From contig NZ_CP040504.1 of assembly GCF_005886145.1 (NCBI RefSeq), positions 2,170,001-2,234,000 of the forward strand: a DNA stretch of 64,000 nucleotides, given 5' to 3'. Under the pieces are notes generated by a model that saw nothing but the letters and a program-made list of their open reading frames with translations, was not told the DNA's origin and ran no database searches. Position 1 is the stretch's first letter. Every line of letters starts with the position of its first letter. Position numbers and translations under genes: made by a program. Below are positions 45,032 to 54,862 of the stretch, in pieces. The stretch comes from Neisseria sp. oral taxon 014 str. F0314. Its GTDB lineage: Bacteria; Pseudomonadota; Gammaproteobacteria; Burkholderiales; Neisseriaceae.

Positions 45032-46534
45032 ATGAGTCGTGAAATGTTGCAATTGGCCGAAGCATTGGCCAGCGAGAAAAACGTAGATACAGAAGTGGTG
45101 TTTCAGGCACTGGAATTTGCCCTTTCTACCGCCGCCAAAAAGAAAGCCAACCGCGAACATATGGATGTGCGCGTAGAAATCGACCGCGATACGGGCGAAT
45201 ACCGCACGTTCCGGCGTTGGCTGATTGTTGCCGACGAAGACTATACCTATCCCGATGTGGAAAAAACCATCGAGGAAATCCAAGAAGAAATCCCGGGTAC
45301 GGAAATCCAAATCGGCGAATATTATGAAGAGCAGCTCGAAAACGAAGGCTTCGGCCGCCAAGCCGCGCAAACGGCGAAACAAATCATCCTGCAACGCATC
45401 CGCGATGCCGAGCGCGAGCAGATTCTGAATGAGTTTCTGGCAAGGAAAGAAGACATCGTTTCCGGTACGGTCAAGCGTGTCGAACGCCACGGCATCATCG
45501 TGGAGGTAGTGTCGGGCAAACTGGATGCGCTGATTCCCCGAGACCAAATGATTCCGCGTGAAAACTTCCGCAGCGGCGACCGTATCCGCGCTTTGCTGTT
45601 GCGAGTGGACGAAATCGGCAGTACCGGCCGCAAACAAGTCATCCTGAGCCGTACCGACAAAAATTTCCTGGCTAAGCTGTATGCGATGGAAGTACCGGAA
45701 ATCGAGGACGGATCATTGGAAATCCGCGCCGTTGCACGCGATCCGGGGCAGCGGGCGAAAGTGGCCGTAAAAGCCAACGATCAACGTATCGATCCGCAGG
45801 GTACCTGCATCGGCGTACGCGGTTCGCGCGTGAACGCCGTCAGCAACGAGTTGTCAGGCGAACGTATCGACGTGGTATTGTGGTCGCCGGAAACGGCACA
45901 GTTCGTGATTAACGCACTCTCACCGGCAGAGGTAACGCGCATCGTGATTGACGAGGACAAACACGCGGTGGATGTCGTCGTGGCGGAAGACCAGCTTGCA
46001 CTGGCCATCGGCCGCGGCGGACAAAATGTGCGTTTGGCTTCCGATCTGACCGAATGGCAGCTGAACATCATGACCGTGGCCGAAGCTGACGAGCGCAATG
46101 AGGCAGAAGACGAAGCCATCCGCAAACTCTTTACCGAACATCTGAACATCGACGAAGAAACCGCCGACATTCTGTTACAGGAAGGATTTGCCACGCTGGA
46201 AGAAGTGGCGTATGTGCCGGCTGCGGAACTGTTGGAAATCGATGGTTTCGACGAGGAAATCGTGGAGGTTCTGCGCAACCGTGCGCGCGACGCGATTCTG
46301 ACGCTGGCCATTGCTTCCGAAGAAAAACTGGAGGATGTGGCCGACGACCTGCGTTCGCTGGAGGGGTTGGATACCGAAATGCTGCGGGATTTGGCACAGG
46401 CAGGTATCATCACCCGTGACGATTTGGCCGAACTGGCCGTGGACGAACTGATTGAAATTACCGGCGTTACTGAAGAGGAAGCCAAAAAAGTTATTTTGGC
46501 CGCCCGCGAACACTGGTTTACCGAAAGCAACTGA
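45032..46534 (+). CDS. nusA: Transcription termination/antitermination factor NusA
   Basis: The 500-residue protein has the N-terminal polymerase-binding domain (1 to about 125), S1 domain (about 135-200, [20 protein letters not shown]), KH1 and KH2 ([40 protein letters not shown]) and two acidic C-terminal repeats ([20 protein letters not shown] and [20 protein letters not shown]). Such C-terminal repeats bind the polymerase alpha subunit or lambda N in E. coli. NusA modulates pausing and termination; it could act on the leader attenuator of its own operon. It begins 30 bases after rimP. Confidence 0.97.
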   Translation: MSREMLQLAEALASEKNVDTEVVFQALEFALSTAAKKKANREHMDVRVEIDRDTGEYRTFRRWLIVADEDYTYPDVEKTIEEIQEEIPGTEIQIGEYYEEQLENEGFGRQAAQTAKQIILQRIRDAEREQILNEFLARKEDIVSGTVKRVERHGIIVEVVSGKLDALIPRDQMIPRENFRSGDRIRALLLRVDEIGSTGRKQVILSRTDKNFLAKLYAMEVPEIEDGSLEIRAVARDPGQRAKVAVKANDQRIDPQGTCIGVRGSRVNAVSNELSGERIDVVLWSPETAQFVINALSPAEVTRIVIDEDKHAVDVVVAEDQLALAIGRGGQNVRLASDLTEWQLNIMTVAEADERNEAEDEAIRKLFTEHLNIDEETADILLQEGFATLEEVAYVPAAELLEIDGFDEEIVEVLRNRARDAILTLAIASEEKLEDVADDLRSLEGLDTEMLRDLAQAGIITRDDLAELAVDELIEITGVTEEEAKKVILAAREHWFTESN

Positions 46535-46545
46535 GGGGGTAATAG

Positions 46546-49383
46546 ATGAGTAACACGACAGTAGAACAATTTGCCGCCGAACTGAAAAGGTCGGTAGACG
46601 ACCTGCTGAAACAATTAAAAAGCGCCGGTGTGGAAAAAAACAGCGGTTCAGACGGCCTCACTTTGGAAGATAAGAGCCGTTTGCGCGATTACCTGCAAAA
46701 GAAAAACGGTAATGAAGGCGGCGGTACCATCAGCGTGCGCCGTACCAGAACCGAAGAAAGCACTGTCGGTGGAGTGAAAGTGGAAACCCGCCGCCGCAGC
46801 CGCGCGGTCGTGATTCCTTCTGCGGAAATATCAACGGAAACAGCCAAAGCCGAAGCGGAAAAAGTCAAAATGCAGGCGGCCGCGGCGGAAGCCGCAAGGG
46901 CTGAAGCGGAAAAAGCCGCGGCAGAGAAAGCGGAAGCGGATAAGGCTGCCGCTGAAAAAGCGGCGGAAGAAAAAGCTAAAGCGCAAGCGGAAGCGGCCAA
47001 GTTGAAAGCTGCCAAAGAGGCAAAAACCGGAACAGAGAAAGCGGGCAAAACGGAACATCCCGCCAAAGAGGAATCGCAACCCAAAGAAACTCGACCGGCC
47101 AAACAGGGTAAATCGGCCAAATCCAAGGAAACGAAAAAAACGACCGTCGAACCGGAGGTGCCGCAACCCGTAGTCAGCGCGGCAGAACAGGCGCAGCGTG
47201 ACGAAGAGGCACGCAGGGCCGCCGCCATGCGCGCGCATCAGGAGGCGTTGCTGAAGGAAAAACAGGAGCGCCAAGCACGCCGCGAAGCCATGAGGCAACA
47301 AGTACAGCAGGAAGCAAAGGCTGCCAAAGAAGGTAAGTCCGCCGAACAAGGCGGCGTTAAAACGGCGGAATCTTCACAGAGGCCGTCTGAAAAAGCAGCG
47401 GCTGCCGGTGATAAAGCCGCCGGCTCCGCCCGCATGAAAAAAGACGACCGTCACAACCGCGACGATGATAACCAAAGCCGCAACAGCAAAGGTAAAGGCG
47501 GCAAAGGCGGCCGCGACCGTAATGCGGCACGCGGCGGTGATGAGGAACGCGTACGCGGCGGCAAGAAAGGCAAAAAGCTGAAACTCGAGCCGAACCAACA
47601 TGCTTTCCAAGCGCCGACCGAACCTGTCGTTCACGAAGTCTTGGTTCCCGAAACCATTACCGTTGCCGACTTGGCACACAAAATGGCAGTCAAAGGCGTG
47701 GAAGTGGTCAAAGCCCTGATGAAAATGGGCATGATGGTGACCATCAACCAATCCATCGACCAAGATACCGCCCTGATTGTGGTGGAAGAACTCGGCCACA
47801 TCGGCAAACCTGCCGCCGCCGACGATCCCGAAGCATTCTTGGATGAAGGCGTGGAAGCCGTGGAAGCCGAAGCGCTGCCGCGTCCGCCGGTTGTTACCGT
47901 CATGGGCCACGTCGACCACGGTAAAACCTCGCTGTTGGACTACATCCGCCGCGCCAAAGTGGTACAAGGCGAAGCGGGCGGTATTACCCAGCACATCGGT
48001 GCATACCACGTTGAAACTCCGCGCGGCGTGATTACCTTCTTGGATACTCCGGGTCACGAAGCGTTTACCGCCATGCGCGCGCGCGGTGCGAAAGCAACCG
48101 ACATCGTGATTCTCGTGGTCGCAGCCGACGACGGCGTGATGCCGCAAACCATCGAAGCCATTGCACATGCCAAAGCGGCGGGCGTGCCGATGGTGGTTGC
48201 CGTCAACAAAATCGATAAAGAGGCGGCCAATCCCGAGCGTATCCGTCAAGAGCTGACCGCGCATGAAGTCGTGCCTGACGAATGGGGCGGTAATGTCCAG
48301 TTTGTCGATGTTTCCGCCAAAAAAGGTTTGAACATTGATGCGTTGCTGGAGGCGGTGTTGCTGGAGGCGGAAGTGTTGGAACTGACCGCGCCTGCCGATG
48401 CTCCGGCCAAAGGTATCATTGTTGAGGCCCGCCTTGATAAGGGGCGCGGCGCGGTAGCGACATTGTTGGTGCAAAGCGGTACGCTGAAAAAAGGCGATAT
48501 GCTGCTGGCCGGTACGGCTTTTGGCAAAATCCGTGCCATGACCGATGAAAACGGCAAAGCCATTAATGAGGCAGGTCCGTCGATTCCTGTGGAAATCCTC
48601 GGTTTGTCGGACGTGCCGAATGCAGGCGAAGATGCAATGGTATTGGCAGACGAGAAAAAAGCCCGTGAAATTGCATTGTTCCGCCAAGGCAAATACCGCG
48701 ATGTGCGTTTGGCCAAGCAACAGGCGGCGAAACTGGAAAATATGTTCAACAATATGGGCGAAAACCAAGCCCAGTCGTTGTCGGTCATTATCAAGGCCGA
48801 CGTGCAAGGTTCTTATGAAGCCTTGGCAGGCAGTCTGAAAAAACTGTCCAACGAAGAAGTGGTAGTGAACGTGTTGCACAGCGGTGTCGGCGGGATTACC
48901 GAATCCGATGTCAACCTTGCCATTGCTTCGGGTGCGTTCATTATCGGTTTTAATGTGCGTGCCGATGCTTCCGCCCGCAAGCTGGCCGAAAATGAGGATG
49001 TGGAAATCCGCTACTACAACATTATTTACGACGCCATCGACGACGTGAAGGCCGCCATGAGCGGAATGTTGGCGCCGGAACAGAAAGAGCAGGTTACCGG
49101 TACGGTGGAAATCCGCCAGGTTATCAGCGTATCCAAGGTTGGCAATATTGCGGGCTGTATGGTTACCGACGGCGTGGTAAAACGCGATTCACACATCCGT
49201 TTGATTCGCAACAATGTCGTTATTCATACCGGCGAACTTGCCTCGCTGAAACGCTTTAAAGACGATGTTAAAGAAGTACGTATGGGCTTCGAATGCGGCC
49301 TGATGCTGAAAAACTTCAACGAAATCTTGGAAGGCGATCAGCTTGAATGTTTCGACGTTATCGAGGTAGCCCGTTCGCTGTAG
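46546..49383 (+). CDS. infB: Translation initiation factor IF-2
   Basis: This 945-residue GTPase has an N-terminal IF2N domain, a long Ala/Lys/Glu-rich helical linker (about 100-290), a second IF2N unit ([20 protein letters not shown]) and the G domain with G1 GHVDHGKTS at residue 454 and DTPGHEAF as G3. Domains II-IV bind fMet-tRNA. It brings initiator tRNA to the 30S subunit. The linker contains two in-frame DUS: 46647-46658 reading SDGL and 47390-47401 reading RPSEK. It starts 11 bases after nusA. Confidence 0.97.
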   Translation: MSNTTVEQFAAELKRSVDDLLKQLKSAGVEKNSGSDGLTLEDKSRLRDYLQKKNGNEGGGTISVRRTRTEESTVGGVKVETRRRSRAVVIPSAEISTETAKAEAEKVKMQAAAAEAARAEAEKAAAEKAEADKAAAEKAAEEKAKAQAEAAKLKAAKEAKTGTEKAGKTEHPAKEESQPKETRPAKQGKSAKSKETKKTTVEPEVPQPVVSAAEQAQRDEEARRAAAMRAHQEALLKEKQERQARREAMRQQVQQEAKAAKEGKSAEQGGVKTAESSQRPSEKAAAAGDKAAGSARMKKDDRHNRDDDNQSRNSKGKGGKGGRDRNAARGGDEERVRGGKKGKKLKLEPNQHAFQAPTEPVVHEVLVPETITVADLAHKMAVKGVEVVKALMKMGMMVTINQSIDQDTALIVVEELGHIGKPAAADDPEAFLDEGVEAVEAEALPRPPVVTVMGHVDHGKTSLLDYIRRAKVVQGEAGGITQHIGAYHVETPRGVITFLDTPGHEAFTAMRARGAKATDIVILVVAADDGVMPQTIEAIAHAKAAGVPMVVAVNKIDKEAANPERIRQELTAHEVVPDEWGGNVQFVDVSAKKGLNIDALLEAVLLEAEVLELTAPADAPAKGIIVEARLDKGRGAVATLLVQSGTLKKGDMLLAGTAFGKIRAMTDENGKAINEAGPSIPVEILGLSDVPNAGEDAMVLADEKKAREIALFRQGKYRDVRLAKQQAAKLENMFNNMGENQAQSLSVIIKADVQGSYEALAGSLKKLSNEEVVVNVLHSGVGGITESDVNLAIASGAFIIGFNVRADASARKLAENEDVEIRYYNIIYDAIDDVKAAMSGMLAPEQKEQVTGTVEIRQVISVSKVGNIAGCMVTDGVVKRDSHIRLIRNNVVIHTGELASLKRFKDDVKEVRMGFECGLMLKNFNEILEGDQLECFDVIEVARSL

Positions 49384-49410
49384 TGCAGTAACTGGATTTT
49401 GAGCATAAAA

Positions 49411-49449
49411 AGGCCGTCTGAAAAAATCTGCAAAGATTTCAGACGGCCT
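49411..49449. terminator. Inverted DUS pair after infB
   Basis: DUS at 49411-49422 and complement at 49438-49449; it closes the rimP-nusA-infB operon. Confidence 0.7.
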
Positions 49450-49632
49450 TCTTTATATTTTTTGTATGAGAGTATCAATCAATAAATTGTCTGTAATAAA
49501 TTGCGGAATTCACCGTAAACTTTATTTAAAGAAAAGATTTGAACTATTATGAAAAATTAAAGTCGAAGAATTCGCAGTAATTTTAAATACTGTAAAAATT
49601 GAAATGAAGTCTACTGACGGGAAATATAAATC

Positions 49633-52518
49633 ATGGAAGCGAACAAAGGTAATGTTTTAACAAAAGCACACACTGTTTATGCAGTAAGCCCAATTAAAGA
49701 AGCGTCTCCGAAAACCATGCAGGGAACGGCGGCAGACGATGTTTATTATGTAACCGGCAGCACGGATAAAATCAATGAAGCCGTCAACGGCGGTACGGAC
49801 AGTGTATACAGCAATGTCAGCTACGTTTTGCCGAATAATGTTGAAAACCTTACGCTGACCGGTACGCAGAATATTTACGGTTTGGGTAACAATGCCGACA
49901 ATACTCTGACCGGCAACGACGGTTACAACCGTTTGAACGGCGGCCGCGGCAACGATACCGTCTACGGCATGGGCGGTGAAGACAATATCAGCGGTGGCGA
50001 GGGTAACGACAAACTCTACGGAGGCGAGGGCAAAGATTCGGTCAACGGTGACGAAGGTGATGACAGGCTTTATGGCGGGAACGGCGACGATATTCTCAAC
50101 GGCGGCAAGGGTAACGATATATTGCAGGGCGATATGGGCGAAGATACTTTTGTTTTCAATGCCGACAGCGGGCACGATACCATCATCGATAATCAAGGTA
50201 ACAATACCGTGCGATTCGGCAGCGGAATCCGTGCAGATAAAATTTCAATCGCGCAGACAACCAATGTTTCCGGTAATACGGATTGGGTCATCAAAATCAA
50301 TGATGAAACTTCGTTAACCATCCGCAACCAATATTTGAAAACGGAAACCGAACCCGCCGTCAACCGGTTTCAATTCGGAGCAGAGACTTATACGGCGCGT
50401 GAATTGGCTTTGCTGAAAGAAGGGCTGTCTCGGCCGACTTATGAAGAACCGCCTAAAAATAAAATCATGGGAACTGCCAAAGATGACGTTATAAACGGTA
50501 CGGACGGTAGGGATGTTATTGACGGCGGCGTCGGTAACGATACGCTCAACGGATATGCCGGAAATGACGAATTGATCGGCGGGGATGGCAACGACACGCT
50601 CAACGGCGGCGACGGACACGACAAACTCTGGGGCGATCAGGGGCAAGATACCATGCGCGGCGGCGTCGGAAACGATACTTACAAAGTGGACGACATCGGA
50701 GATACGGTTATTGAAAATCCGGGCGAAGGGATTGACAGCGTAAACAGCAGTATCAGCTATACTTTGCCGGCCAATGTTGAGAATCTTGAGTTATTGGGAG
50801 AGGCGAATATTTATGGCGCGGGCAATAATGCCGATAATTTGCTGGTAGGCAATGCAGGCCGTAACCGTCTGTACAGCGGTCGGGGTAACGATATCGTAGA
50901 TGGCGGAGCCGGCAACGATCACATCAACGGAGGTGATGGAAACGACAGGCTCTATGGCGGAAAGGGAGACGATATTATCTATGGCGGAGCCGGCAACGAT
51001 GTTTTGGACGGCGGAACAGGTAAAGACCGTCTGTATGGCGGAAAGGGCAACGATACTTATCTCTTCGACGGGCAAACCACCGTTATCGATGAGGCTTCCG
51101 ACCGCAATACCGTCAGATTTGACGATAAAATCGATATCGGTACGCTTAGGCTGTTTACCCGTGCAGCCGACGGCGGCGGTACGGATTGGATTATTGCTTC
51201 CGTAAGAGGGGAAATGACCATCAGCCGCCAGTTTTCAGACGGCCTGTCCAATCCGGTTATCAGCAGATTTGAAATCGGCGGAAAATCATACAGTGCGGCC
51301 GAGTTTCAGAAAGCGGTGAGCGGAGGGCATTACGGCAAAAGTCTGTACGGTACCTCAGGAAATGACACGCTGCGGGGAACGGCCGACGATGATTATATTG
51401 ATGGCGGCAGCGACGGAAGGGATACTCTCTACGGCGGAGACGGGGATGACCTCATCGTTGAACACAGTGCCTTAATTTTGGGTGTGCCTGACGATAAACT
51501 CTATGGCGGTAACGGCAATGACAGACTTTACGCAGATTCAGGAGACGATTTGCTGGATGGGGGCGCGGGTAATGACTATCTGGAAGGAGGATTGCATAAG
51601 GATACCTATATTTTCGGCAGAGGATACGGGCACGATACCATCTTTGATTTCATGTTTGATCTTGATGATGAATACACTCCCTTCATCCATACGAATACTG
51701 TGAAATTCACCGGCGGGCTGACGCTGGATGACTTGTCAATTTCCGTAACCCGTGGATACGGCAAAGAAGGTATCGGCTATATGCCCCATCTTAATGATTT
51801 TGTTACCACTCCCCGCACGGACGGAGATACATGGAATATTTCGATTAAAGGTACGGATGATGTGCTGACCATCAAAAACCAGATGTGGATGGGGGCGGTG
51901 TCCAATTTTGAATTTGATAGCGGCAGCTATACTTTCAATCAGATTATCCAGCATTTCGGCTTGCGAATTTCGCATTTATCCGACGACGGCAAGGTAATCG
52001 AATATCTGGATGATAGGACAATAGGTCCAAGCAGTTCTTTTTATGAAGGAAGGGAACACATAATCTACGGTACGGATAAAGGAGATAAAATTCATATCCA
52101 AGGCGATTATCTCAAAAACACCACTTTTTACGGAGGCAAGGGTAACGATACCGTTGAAGTGGAGCGAAAAACAATTGTCGATGCCGGTATCGGCGACGAT
52201 AAGATTACTTTCAAGGGAGATTCCGATACCGTAGTTTTCGGCAAGGGGAGCGGACATGATACCCTGAGTATCGGAGAAGGGATCGGCGAGGCCGGCGTGC
52301 GTTTTTCAGACGGCCTGAGCATCAAGGATTTGGAAATCACCACCGGTACCAACTGGACAATCAAGTTGAAAGGTACCGACGATACGCTGACTATCCTGAA
52401 TGCTCACACGAATAATGCCGATAGTTTCACATTCGCTTCGGGAGGAAGCTATACCGCTTCGCAACTGTTGAAGGCCGTAGGTGCAGATGATGTGACGGCC
52501 AATAACGGAGTGATTTGA
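49633..52518 (+). CDS. RTX (haemolysin-type calcium-binding repeat) protein, predicted type I secreted
   Basis: The 961-residue protein has no signal peptide and carries many glycine/aspartate nonapeptides of the RTX type (GGxGNDxLx), clustered near residues 90-180, 275-355, 415-480, 575-650 and 830-870. Two VENL-type segments (NNVENLTLTGTQNIYGLGNN, ANVENLELLGEANIYGAGNN) and four copies of the haemolysin-related block (NTVRF...TDW.I.I...LTI) alternate with them. No pore-forming, protease or acylation segment is seen, and no ABC/HlyD/TolC secretion genes lie nearby. I infer a calcium-folded extracellular protein secreted through its C-terminus by a system elsewhere. Two in-frame DUS encode FSDGL at 51234 and 52305. 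Confidence 0.85.
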   Translation: MEANKGNVLTKAHTVYAVSPIKEASPKTMQGTAADDVYYVTGSTDKINEAVNGGTDSVYSNVSYVLPNNVENLTLTGTQNIYGLGNNADNTLTGNDGYNRLNGGRGNDTVYGMGGEDNISGGEGNDKLYGGEGKDSVNGDEGDDRLYGGNGDDILNGGKGNDILQGDMGEDTFVFNADSGHDTIIDNQGNNTVRFGSGIRADKISIAQTTNVSGNTDWVIKINDETSLTIRNQYLKTETEPAVNRFQFGAETYTARELALLKEGLSRPTYEEPPKNKIMGTAKDDVINGTDGRDVIDGGVGNDTLNGYAGNDELIGGDGNDTLNGGDGHDKLWGDQGQDTMRGGVGNDTYKVDDIGDTVIENPGEGIDSVNSSISYTLPANVENLELLGEANIYGAGNNADNLLVGNAGRNRLYSGRGNDIVDGGAGNDHINGGDGNDRLYGGKGDDIIYGGAGNDVLDGGTGKDRLYGGKGNDTYLFDGQTTVIDEASDRNTVRFDDKIDIGTLRLFTRAADGGGTDWIIASVRGEMTISRQFSDGLSNPVISRFEIGGKSYSAAEFQKAVSGGHYGKSLYGTSGNDTLRGTADDDYIDGGSDGRDTLYGGDGDDLIVEHSALILGVPDDKLYGGNGNDRLYADSGDDLLDGGAGNDYLEGGLHKDTYIFGRGYGHDTIFDFMFDLDDEYTPFIHTNTVKFTGGLTLDDLSISVTRGYGKEGIGYMPHLNDFVTTPRTDGDTWNISIKGTDDVLTIKNQMWMGAVSNFEFDSGSYTFNQIIQHFGLRISHLSDDGKVIEYLDDRTIGPSSSFYEGREHIIYGTDKGDKIHIQGDYLKNTTFYGGKGNDTVEVERKTIVDAGIGDDKITFKGDSDTVVFGKGSGHDTLSIGEGIGEAGVRFSDGLSIKDLEITTGTNWTIKLKGTDDTLTILNAHTNNADSFTFASGGSYTASQLLKAVGADDVTANNGVI

Positions 52519-52543
52519 TTCCGAACGTTTGATATAAATGGAA

Positions 52544-52575
52544 AGGCCGTCTGAAACTTCGGTTTCAGACGGCCT
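52544..52575. terminator. Inverted DUS pair between convergent RTX gene and clpP
   Basis: DUS at 52544-52555 and complement at 52564-52575, followed by TTTT. Confidence 0.7.
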
Positions 52576-52590
52576 TTTACGTTACCGTCG

Positions 52591-53211
52591 TCACGCCTGC
52601 ATAGAGGCGCGGTTTTCCAAAACTTGGTCGACCAAGCCGTATTCCTTGGCTTCCTCGGCCGACATGTAGTTATCGCGGTCGGTGTCGCGTTCCAAATCGG
52701 CCAGATCGCGGCCGCAATGTTTGGCGAGCAGGCGGTTGAGCTTTTCTTTCAGTTTGAGCAACTCTTTAGCGTGGATTTCAATGTCTGATGCCTGACCTGA
52801 GAGGCCGCCGCTGATGAGCGGCTGGTGAATCATAATGCGGCTGTTGGGCAGGGCGAAGCGTTTGCCTTTTTCACCGGCGGACAGCAGGAATGCCCCCATG
52901 CTGGCGGCTTGGCCGAGACACAGGGTCGATACGTTGGGTTTGATAAAGTTCATGGTGTCGTAAATCGACATGCCCGCCGATACGGAGCCGCCCGGAGAAT
53001 TGATGTAAAAGAAAATATCTTTGTCGGGATTTTCGCTTTCCAGAAACAGCAGTTGCGCCACGACCAGATTGGCGGATTGGTCGTCCACCGGACCGACCAG
53101 AAATACGATGCGTTCTTTGAGCAGACGTGAATAAATATCAAAAGCGCGTTCGCCCCGGCCGCTTTGCTCGATAACGGTCGGCACGAGGTAATTATTGAAG
53201 TCGAAGGTCAT
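52591..53211 (-). CDS. clpP: ATP-dependent Clp protease proteolytic subunit
   Basis: The start at 53211 gives 206 residues, [20 protein letters not shown], the usual length. The catalytic triad is Ser near 104 (GQAASMGA), His near 129 (IMIHQP) and Asp near 176 (LERDTDRD). ClpP forms a 14-mer chamber fed by ClpX or ClpA. AGGAAA precedes the ATG; the in-frame extension to 53250 is non-conserved. It follows tig as in many bacteria, but clpX does not come next: the next gene downstream is the convergent RTX gene. Confidence 0.96.
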   Translation of the reverse strand: MTFDFNNYLVPTVIEQSGRGERAFDIYSRLLKERIVFLVGPVDDQSANLVVAQLLFLESENPDKDIFFYINSPGGSVSAGMSIYDTMNFIKPNVSTLCLGQAASMGAFLLSAGEKGKRFALPNSRIMIHQPLISGGLSGQASDIEIHAKELLKLKEKLNRLLAKHCGRDLADLERDTDRDNYMSAEEAKEYGLVDQVLENRASMQA

Positions 53212-53293
53212 TTTTTGTTTCCTGTAAATGGTTGAAAAGCACCAAAACACGCTATGCGCCGCTTCGGTGCTTTCATATCTGTTTCAGACGGCC

Positions 53294-54604
53294 TTAGGCT
53301 TGAGCGCCCATGACTTCGTCGAACGATAAGGTTTTTTCGGTTACTTTGGCTTTACCCAGCACGAAGTTGACGACGTTGCTTTCGACGGCCAGCGATGTCG
53401 GGCCCTGCAGGCGGTTTGCGTCCGCGTAATACCAATCAATGACTTCCTGCGGGTCTTCATAGCTTTCGGCAAAGTTGGCAACCACGGCTTTGATTTGCTC
53501 TTCGGTCGGTTCCAGTTTGTTTTCTTCAACCAGTTTGGCCAGAATCAGACCCAATGCCACACGGCGGTGCGCCTGTTCTTTGAACATGTCCGCCGGCAGG
53601 TTCACTTGGCCTGCATTAGCCATGCCTTGATTGACAAAGTTCTGCTTCATTTCTTCCGCCAGCCGTGTGGCTTCGTCGTTGACAAGGGCATTGGGCACTT
53701 GGAGCTCGACCGCTTTGAGCAGCGCATCCATCACGGATTCTTTGGTTTGTTCTTGCGTACGGCGCTCCACTTCGCGCGCTACGTTTTTCTTCACTTCTTC
53801 GCGCATTTTGGCAACATCGCCGTCTGCAATGCCTAACGCTTTGGCAAATTCGGCATCCACTTCCGGCAGGGTGGCTTCGGATACGTTGTTCAGGGTGATG
53901 GTGAATACTGCAGTTTTACCGGCAACGTCTTTACCGTGGTAGTCTTCGGGGAAGTTGACTTCCACGTCTTTGCTTTCGCCCGCTTTCATGCCGGCGATGC
54001 CGGCTTCAAATTCGGGCAGCATCTGACCGGAACCCAGTACGAAGGCGTAATTTTTAGAAGAACCGCCGGCAAACGGTTCGCCGTCGATTTTACCTTCGAA
54101 GTCGATGATGACGCGGTCGCTGTTTTGGGCCGCGCGGTCGACATGGTTGAAACGGGTACGTTGTTTGCGCAGGATTTCCACGGTTTTCTCGACTTCGGCG
54201 TCACCGACTTCGGAAGTTACTTTTTCGATTTCGCTGGCGGATAAATCGCCGATGCTGACTTCGGGGAATACTTCGAAGATGGCGGCGATTTTGAGGGAAT
54301 CTTTGTCGTCCTGTTCTTCCACGCCTTCAAAACGGGGGAAGCCGGCGACTTTCAGGTTTTCGCTTACGGCGATGTCGTAGAACGCGCGTTGCACCAATTC
54401 GTTTATAACTTCGTTCTGAACGCTTGCGCCGTACATAGAGGCGACCATTTTCAGCGGGGCTTTGCCCGGACGGAAGCCGTCGATTTTAACGCGGCGTTGG
54501 GTTTGTTTCAGACGTTTGTCGGTTTCAGCGTTAATGTCGGCCCAAGCCAAAGACACTATTACTTTGCGTTCCAAGTTTTCTAAAGTTTCAACAGTTACGC
54601 TCAT
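53294..54604 (-). CDS. tig: Trigger factor
   Basis: A 436-residue ribosome-associated chaperone has an N-terminal ribosome-binding domain with the signature GFRPGKAP, the FKBP-type isomerase domain (about 150-245, DRVIIDFEGKIDGEPFAGGS) and the C-terminal helical arms. It shelters nascent chains at the exit tunnel. The stop codon TAA shares its last base with a DUS (complement at 53283-53294). It is upstream of clpP with an 82-base gap and probably has the same promoter. Confidence 0.96.
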   Translation of the reverse strand: MSVTVETLENLERKVIVSLAWADINAETDKRLKQTQRRVKIDGFRPGKAPLKMVASMYGASVQNEVINELVQRAFYDIAVSENLKVAGFPRFEGVEEQDDKDSLKIAAIFEVFPEVSIGDLSASEIEKVTSEVGDAEVEKTVEILRKQRTRFNHVDRAAQNSDRVIIDFEGKIDGEPFAGGSSKNYAFVLGSGQMLPEFEAGIAGMKAGESKDVEVNFPEDYHGKDVAGKTAVFTITLNNVSEATLPEVDAEFAKALGIADGDVAKMREEVKKNVAREVERRTQEQTKESVMDALLKAVELQVPNALVNDEATRLAEEMKQNFVNQGMANAGQVNLPADMFKEQAHRRVALGLILAKLVEENKLEPTEEQIKAVVANFAESYEDPQEVIDWYYADANRLQGPTSLAVESNVVNFVLGKAKVTEKTLSFDEVMGAQA

Positions 54605-54805
54605 CGTAAGCCCTTAATTTGTTGTGTTGATTGATAAACGGATAACGGTTTCCCGCCTTTGCGGAAAGTGAAGCCCGGCAGGGCCGGAACGTATTGTTTT
54701 CCTGTCGCAGTTTCTAAGGCGGAAAAGGTAAAATTCAGCCGCAAAGTATATCACAATGTTCGGATAAAATATATTTTGCAGGGAGATGCGGCCCAATTCG
54801 GGAAA

Positions 54806-54845
54806 AGGCCGTCTGAAAATGCCTGCGGAGGTTTTCAGACGGCCT
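54806..54845. terminator. Inverted DUS pair with T-run after ftsK
   Basis: DUS at 54806-54817 and complement at 54834-54845. T residues flank the plus-strand side and A residues precede the other arm, so it can act in either direction. The rest of 54605-54805 should contain the tig promoter. Confidence 0.65.
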
Positions 54846-54862
54846 TTTTTAGGATTGCTTGT

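Noticed and set aside
47374..48879. A 501-codon frame antisense to infB
   Set aside because: It is the complement of the highly conserved IF-2 G domain and lacks start signals.
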